Shown piece by piece: positions 4,804 through 8,115 of a DNA stretch of 8,115 bases; the stretch's first letter is position 1; each line of letters begins with the position of its first letter. The stretch spans positions 1-8,115 of the forward strand of contig JAIROF010000056.1 in assembly GCA_031257655.1 (NCBI GenBank). The letters run 5' to 3'. The stretch comes from Prevotellaceae bacterium. GTDB lineage: Bacteria > Bacteroidota > Bacteroidia > Bacteroidales > UBA932. The notes below the pieces were generated by a model. The model was not told the origin of the DNA, made no database searches, and was given only the letters and a program-made list of their open reading frames with translations. Both the position numbers and the translations under genes were made by a program.

Positions 4804-7083
4804 ATGGCAACAAAAATGAAAAAAATAAAGAAACAGCTTGCGGAATGGATTTGCTATGCGCGCTATTTTATTTTCATCCCGCCGCTTTCGCCGGCGGATA
4901 CGGTTCCCGTGTACGAGCTGCCGCCCGTAACGGTGGTCGCATCGCTGAAGCAGGCGGTCGTTTACGCAGAGCAACCGCTGTCGTTCACCTCCATCGACAG
5001 GGAAGACTTGGAGGCCAGCCGCATCGCGGAGCCCAAAAACCTTTCGCTGAACGTTCCCAATTTCCTTCACGCGGACTACGGCGCGCGGATGACCGGCTCC
5101 ATATACATACGGGGCATCGGCTCGCGGATGGAGCAGCCGGCTGCCGGCTTGTATGTGGATAATGTGCCGGTTCTCAACAAAAACAATTTCGATTTCGACT
5201 ACCTCGATATCGAGCGGATTGACGTACTGCGCGGGCCGCAGGGAACGCTCTACGGGCGCAACGCCGTGGGCGGAGTGATGGACGTGCATACGCTTTCGCC
5301 TGCCGCTTACCAGGGTACGCGCCTGCAAGCCGGATACGGCAACGGAAACGCGTGGAAGCTTCAGGCCTCGACATACCAAAAGCCGACCGAACGTTTTGCC
5401 TTTTCCGTCGCCCTGAAGCACTCTTCCGGCGACGGCTTCCAGACGAACAGCTTCGACGGGTCGCCTGCCGACCGCTTCCTGAACGAAAGCGGAAGGGTGA
5501 AAATACAGCTACGGCTTTCGCCCGAATGGAAGATGGAAAATTCCTTGTCCGCCGGCTTTGTAAAGCAAGCGGGGTTTGCCTATTCGCTCTACGACGAAGA
5601 GACCAAACAGGCTATGCCGGTCAACCACAACGACCCCTGCACCTACGTCAGGCTGGGGCTGACCGATGGCCTGACCTTTCAATACGCTGGAAACGTCGTT
5701 CGGTTTTCTTCCACGACAAGCTACCAGCGCACGGATGATGAAATGGTACTCGATCAGGATTTTCGCCCCGTATCCATGTTTACGCTTAGCCAGGCGCAGC
5801 GAGAAAATGCCTTTACGCAGGAGTTTGTAGTACGTCCGGCGCAAAAAAAGAAGTGGCAGTGGATTTCGGGCGCATTTGGGTTTTACAGGCATGTGGATAT
5901 GGAAGCGCCCGTCATGTTTAAAAAAGACGGGATAGACGAGCTGATACTTGCCAATGCGAATGCCGGCATACAGGCGGTTTTCCCGGAGGCAGCCCTGTTG
6001 ATTAAAGAAACCCGGTTTCCCGTCGAAAGCTATTTTGATTTGCCCGCATACGGGTTTTCGCTCTACCACCAGTCGACTTTCGTCGCCGGACGCTGGGAGT
6101 TTACGGGCGGCATGCGCGCCGACTTCGAACACGCGGCTATCGCCTACGCCGGTTCGACCGCCATCAGCTACCGTTTTTCCATGACCATGCCCGACTACAA
6201 ACCGCTGTCCGTCGCCATGCCGGTCAGGCGGCACGATTCCTTTTTTGAAATATTGCCGAAAGTAGCCGTCGCGTATCAAACGGGTATCGGCAAGCTGTAC
6301 GCTTCTGCGGCGCGCGGATACAAAACCGGCGGTTTCAACACCCAGATTTTTTCCGACATCCTGCAAAACAGGATGATGAACGCCTTGATGTCCGATTTGG
6401 GCGTTTACCTTAATGGCAGCGAACCGCCATACAACGCCGAAACAGCCGTATCCTACGCGCCGGAATACATCTGGAATCACGAAGCGGGCGGACATTTCAA
6501 GCTGCTTGGCGAACAGCTGTCGGTCGATGCGGCCGTGTTTTACATCGACTGCCGAAACCAGCAGCTGACCGTTTTTCCTCCGGGGAAAACCACCGGCCGC
6601 CTGATGTCCAATGCCGGGCATACGCAGATTTTCGGCGGCGAGCTGTCGGCCGGCTACCGCTATAAAAACATCCGCTTCAAAGGAAACTACGGCTACACCC
6701 ATGCCACGTTTCTCCGCTACAGCAGCGGAAACGAAGATTACGCGGGCAACCGCGCGCCTTACGCGCCGACAAACACCCTTTCGCTGCATGGCGGTTACAA
6801 ATGGGACGTATCCCGCAAGCGCGCCGGCAGCATCCTGCTTGACGTATCCCTGCATGGCGCGGGAAAAATCTACTGGAGCGAAAGCAACACCGTTTACCAG
6901 CCCTTCTACGGCCTGCTAAATGCGGATATTACCTTTCAAACAGGCAGCTTTGGCTGCGGCTTATGGGCAAAAAACCTGACGGGAACCGACTATAATACGT
7001 TCTACTTTAAATCCGTCGGCCGGTCTTTTGTCCAACAGGGGAAACCCGTTCAACTTGGAGCTTTTATCAGCTTAATTTTATAG
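4804..7083 (+). CDS. TonB-dependent outer-membrane receptor, FyuA/COG1629-like, ligand unknown
   Basis: From ATG 4804 the protein has 759 residues. The frame is open back to a TTG at 4777, but that codon lies inside a hairpin, so ATG 4804 or 4816 (MKKIKKQ) is the real start. A Lys-rich n-region and a weak hydrophobic stretch end in SPA/D near residue 31. Next come a TonB-box-like segment (PPVTVVAS, about 40-47) and a plug (about 55-165) with SIYIRGIGSR, GLYVDNVPV and the classic IERIDVLRGPQGTLYGRNAVGGVM. A beta-barrel follows to the end, with AEYIWNHE-like and AVFYID signature strands. Unlike the first receptor it has no carboxypeptidase-like N-terminal domain and looks closer to proteobacterial siderophore-type receptors. 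It ends in ...GAFISLIL and not in an aromatic residue; the last codons belong to a tandem repeat that continues into the spacer. The calycin-like lipoprotein starting 58 bases downstream is its probable surface partner. Substrate (siderophore, haem, corrinoid or other) cannot be decided. Confidence 0.92.
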   Translation: MATKMKKIKKQLAEWICYARYFIFIPPLSPADTVPVYELPPVTVVASLKQAVVYAEQPLSFTSIDREDLEASRIAEPKNLSLNVPNFLHADYGARMTGSIYIRGIGSRMEQPAAGLYVDNVPVLNKNNFDFDYLDIERIDVLRGPQGTLYGRNAVGGVMDVHTLSPAAYQGTRLQAGYGNGNAWKLQASTYQKPTERFAFSVALKHSSGDGFQTNSFDGSPADRFLNESGRVKIQLRLSPEWKMENSLSAGFVKQAGFAYSLYDEETKQAMPVNHNDPCTYVRLGLTDGLTFQYAGNVVRFSSTTSYQRTDDEMVLDQDFRPVSMFTLSQAQRENAFTQEFVVRPAQKKKWQWISGAFGFYRHVDMEAPVMFKKDGIDELILANANAGIQAVFPEAALLIKETRFPVESYFDLPAYGFSLYHQSTFVAGRWEFTGGMRADFEHAAIAYAGSTAISYRFSMTMPDYKPLSVAMPVRRHDSFFEILPKVAVAYQTGIGKLYASAARGYKTGGFNTQIFSDILQNRMMNALMSDLGVYLNGSEPPYNAETAVSYAPEYIWNHEAGGHFKLLGEQLSVDAAVFYIDCRNQQLTVFPPGKTTGRLMSNAGHTQIFGGELSAGYRYKNIRFKGNYGYTHATFLRYSSGNEDYAGNRAPYAPTNTLSLHGGYKWDVSRKRAGSILLDVSLHGAGKIYWSESNTVYQPFYGLLNADITFQTGSFGCGLWAKNLTGTDYNTFYFKSVGRSFVQQGKPVQLGAFISLIL

Positions 7084-7142
7084 CAAAACTTAATTTTATA
7101 GCACAGTTTAATTTTATAGCACAACTTAATTTTATAGCACAA
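7071..7142 (+). repeat. Four 18-bp tandem repeats spanning the receptor stop codon and the next start codon
   Basis: Units at 7071-7088, 7089-7106, 7107-7124 and 7125-7142 share the core TTAATTTTATAGCA. They differ only in the last bases of unit 1, the first and last bases of others. Unit 1 encodes the receptor's final Leu-Ile-Leu and its TAG. As 18 is a multiple of three, every unit repeats the same in-frame TAG. The last base of unit 4 is the A of the ATG of the lipoprotein gene. The array sets the distance between the two genes and is a natural slippage site. Confidence 0.92.
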
Positions 7143-7615
7143 TGAAAAATTTCCTTTTTTTGCCGATTATCATACCGGCGCTTTTACTGACAGCCTGCGG
7201 CAAAGACGAGCCAGCCGGCAAATCGGCGACAGCGGTAACAGACGGGACTTATTCGGGCGCCATGCACGTTACCCAGAATGACAGCGCAGGTACGGTTTAT
7301 ACGCAGGACAGCGTAAACGTAACATTTACGCCGACGGCCGACAGCACGGCCGAAATAAAGATGGTGCAGGTGCGGTTTTCGCCAAGAATGCCGATAAAGC
7401 TGGATATGACCATTCCCGGTGTAACCGCAGTCAAAACATCCGAAGGTCTCGCCCTGAGCGGCGACAGTATTGTTCCGCTGGCGATGGGCGGCGAATATCC
7501 TGTATATACCATTACCGGGATGACAGGCACGGCAACCCCTCAAACCTTGTCGTTTGAATTGCTGTGCGGCGCATATCCGCTGACTTTTTCGGGGAAAAGA
7601 CAGCCGGTGGAATAA
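7142..7615 (+). CDS. Calycin-like surface lipoprotein, probable partner of the second receptor
   Basis: The 157-residue protein has a short signal sequence with lipobox LTA-Cys19, followed by GKDEP. The Lys-Asp-Glu stretch suits the Bacteroidota signal for export to the outer surface. The mature part of about 139 residues is nearly all beta-strand: DGTYSGAMHVTQ (34-45), SVNVTFTP (57-64), AEIKMVQVRF (70-79), GLALSGDSIVPL (102-113), YPVYTITGMTGT (119-130) and LSFELLCGAYPLTFSG (136-151). The opening G-T-Y-x-G and the closing L-x-F-x-G are like the calycin-like domain family (PF13944), a lipocalin-type barrel found in Bacteroidota lipoproteins beside TonB receptors. The family's ligand is not established to my knowledge; binding of a small hydrophobic or metal-complex ligand is inference. 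The start is set by the lipobox distance and by ATG directly after the 18-bp repeats. It is probably co-transcribed with the receptor. HmuY-type haem lipoproteins are larger, so that identity is less likely. Confidence 0.75.
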   Translation: MKNFLFLPIIIPALLLTACGKDEPAGKSATAVTDGTYSGAMHVTQNDSAGTVYTQDSVNVTFTPTADSTAEIKMVQVRFSPRMPIKLDMTIPGVTAVKTSEGLALSGDSIVPLAMGGEYPVYTITGMTGTATPQTLSFELLCGAYPLTFSGKRQPVE

Positions 7616-7618
7616 AAA

Positions 7619-7653
7619 TTAGGAATTACGAATTAGGAATTAGGAATTAGGAA
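7619..7653. repeat. TTAGGAA heptamer array after the lipoprotein gene
   Basis: Five heptamers in register (7619, 7626 as TTACGAA, 7633, 7640, 7647), beginning three bases after the stop codon. It has the same unit and the same position relative to a stop codon and to the GC-rich hairpin as the array at 4266-4307. Confidence 0.9.
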
Positions 7654-7656
7654 TTT

Positions 7657-7694
7657 CCCCGCCCGGCGTAGCATCCACGCCCCGTCGGGCGGGG
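7657..7694. repeat. GC-rich hairpin block, second copy
   Basis: CCCCGCCCG (7657-7665) and CGGGCGGGG (7686-7694) match the arms at 4311-4351 exactly. The loop begins alike (GCGTAGC) but is three bases shorter and differs in the middle. There is no T run, so terminator function is uncertain. Confidence 0.7.
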
Positions 7695-7781
7695 TCGTGA
7701 GATATACGCCGTGCGTCTCTACAGCGCTTCGCGCCATTAACCATTAACCATTAACCATTAATAAAAATCTCGAAAATCAAC

Positions 7782-7809
7782 GTAGAGACGTGGCGTGCCA
7801 CGTCTCTAC
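7782..7809. repeat. REP-like hairpin, second copy
   Basis: Arms GTAGAGACGTGGC (7782-7794) and GCCACGTCTCTAC (7797-7809) are perfect, with GT between them instead of the AC seen at 4435-4436. Both flanks also match the other copies. Confidence 0.85.
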
Positions 7810-7862
7810 AGCGCTTCGCGCCATTTAACCATTAACCATTAATAAAAATCTCAAAAATCAAC

Positions 7863-7890
7863 GTAGAGACGTGGCGTGCCACGTCTCTAC
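7863..7890. repeat. REP-like hairpin, third copy
   Basis: It is identical to 7782-7809, including the central GT, and sits 81 bases further on within the same composite repeat. Identity of the pair suggests a recent local duplication. Confidence 0.85.
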
Positions 7891-7996
7891 AGCGCTTCGC
7901 GCCATTAACCATTAACCATTAACCATTAACCATTAAAAAAATCGTAGCAACGGCAGCACGGGTTTGGCAAAGGAAAAGCGGCAACGAAGAGAGGAA

Positions 7997-8068
7997 ATGC
8001 TGAAAAAATATTCATTCAACAGCAATGGCTATAAATTCGACAGGGACGATGCAAACAGCTATGAATAG
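7997..8068 (+). CDS. Unrecognised 23-residue reading frame (doubtful)
   Basis: ATG at 7997 is preceded by GAGAGGAA, a good Shine-Dalgarno-like sequence and the only one before a start in this window. The frame encodes MLKKYSFNSNGYKFDRDD and five more residues, ending at TAG 8066-8068. Upstream the frame stays open to 7937 and reads a Lys/Arg-rich stretch, so it could equally be the C-terminal remnant of a longer, lost gene. I recognise no family. A hairpin begins at its last base. Coding status is uncertain. Confidence 0.25.
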   Translation: MLKKYSFNSNGYKFDRDDANSYE

Positions 8069-8094
8069 CAGCATAGGGTTTTACCCTATGCTGC
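8068..8094. terminator. 12-bp hairpin at the right edge (possible terminator or repeat)
   Basis: GCAGCATAGGGT (8068-8079) and ACCCTATGCTGC (8083-8094) are perfect complements around TTT. AAAAATGCGC follows on this strand, so there is no T run for the + direction, and none follows in the - direction either. Its sequence is unrelated to the GTAGAGACG hairpins. It may end the transcript of whatever 7937-8068 belongs to, or be another dispersed palindrome. Confidence 0.45.
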
Positions 8095-8115
8095 AAAAAT
8101 GCGCAAGGCCTTCAG

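Larger units (their letters stand above)
7697..7936. repeat. Composite repeat: module core plus tandem 87- and 81-base units
   Basis: After the module core (7697-7733, left hairpin arm decayed to GAGATATAC), the stretch from CGTCTCTACAGCGC at 7714 recurs at 7801 and 7882. Units are therefore 87 and 81 bases, plus a partial third. Each contains GCTTCGCGCC, a CCATTAA array, TAAAAATCTC(G/A)AAAATCAAC and the GTAGAGACG hairpin. Heptamer arrays are 7734-7761 (four units), 7821-7842 (one 8-base unit plus two) and 7902-7936 (five units). Confidence 0.88.

Noticed and set aside
5509..6855. Open frame (448 codons) on the - strand opposite the second receptor
   Set aside because: It lies entirely inside a convincing receptor gene, has no recognisable domain, and its composition is typical of an antisense shadow.
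7714..7936. CRISPR array
   Set aside because: The repeats are palindromes and heptamers in near-identical units without unique spacers, and no cas gene is present.

Overview
The window reads as accessory chromosome of a Bacteroidales-type bacterium (phylum Bacteroidota). The reasons are TonB-dependent receptors paired with surface-type lipoproteins, a Bacteroidota peptidase-like N-terminal domain on the first receptor, lipoprotein signals followed by a Lys/Asp/Glu-rich stretch, A/T-rich start regions without Shine-Dalgarno sequences, and promoter boxes of the TTG-N19-21-TAnnTTTG kind. Genus cannot be told from the sequence alone. All four convincing genes lie on the + strand in two receptor/lipoprotein pairs.

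Region 1 (1-551) is non-coding. It holds a worn copy of a repeat module, a run of CCATTAA heptamers, a pair of crossing inverted repeats, and a good candidate promoter about 60 bases before the first gene. Region 2 (552-4259) is a two-gene operon: a TonB-dependent outer-membrane receptor and a DUF4374 lipoprotein. This is the XusA-XusB arrangement known from xenosiderophore (ferric enterobactin) capture in Bacteroides thetaiotaomicron. The usual third partner, the PepSY inner-membrane protein XusC, is not next to it.

Region 3 (4260-4803) is a dense mosaic of repeats (TTAGGAA heptamers, a GC-rich hairpin, a GTAGAGACG hairpin, CCATTAA heptamers). It is followed by a promoter, a leader of about 230 bases, and a perfect 18-bp hairpin ending 7 bases before the next start codon. 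Region 4 (4804-7615) is a second pair: a TonB-dependent receptor without the N-terminal extension domain and a small calycin-like lipoprotein. The two are joined by four 18-bp tandem repeats, the first of which carries the receptor's stop codon. Region 5 (7616-8115) is a second, longer copy of the repeat mosaic, then a short unrecognised reading frame and a 12-bp hairpin at the right edge.

In both pairs the receptor should move a ligand across the outer membrane using TonB/ExbBD energy, and the lipoprotein should bind that ligand at the cell surface. The first pair most likely handles iron-siderophore. The ligand of the second cannot be read from sequence. The second pair sits between two direct copies of the repeat mosaic, as if it were a cassette. 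I see no CRISPR array, tRNA, rRNA, transposase or integrase gene.
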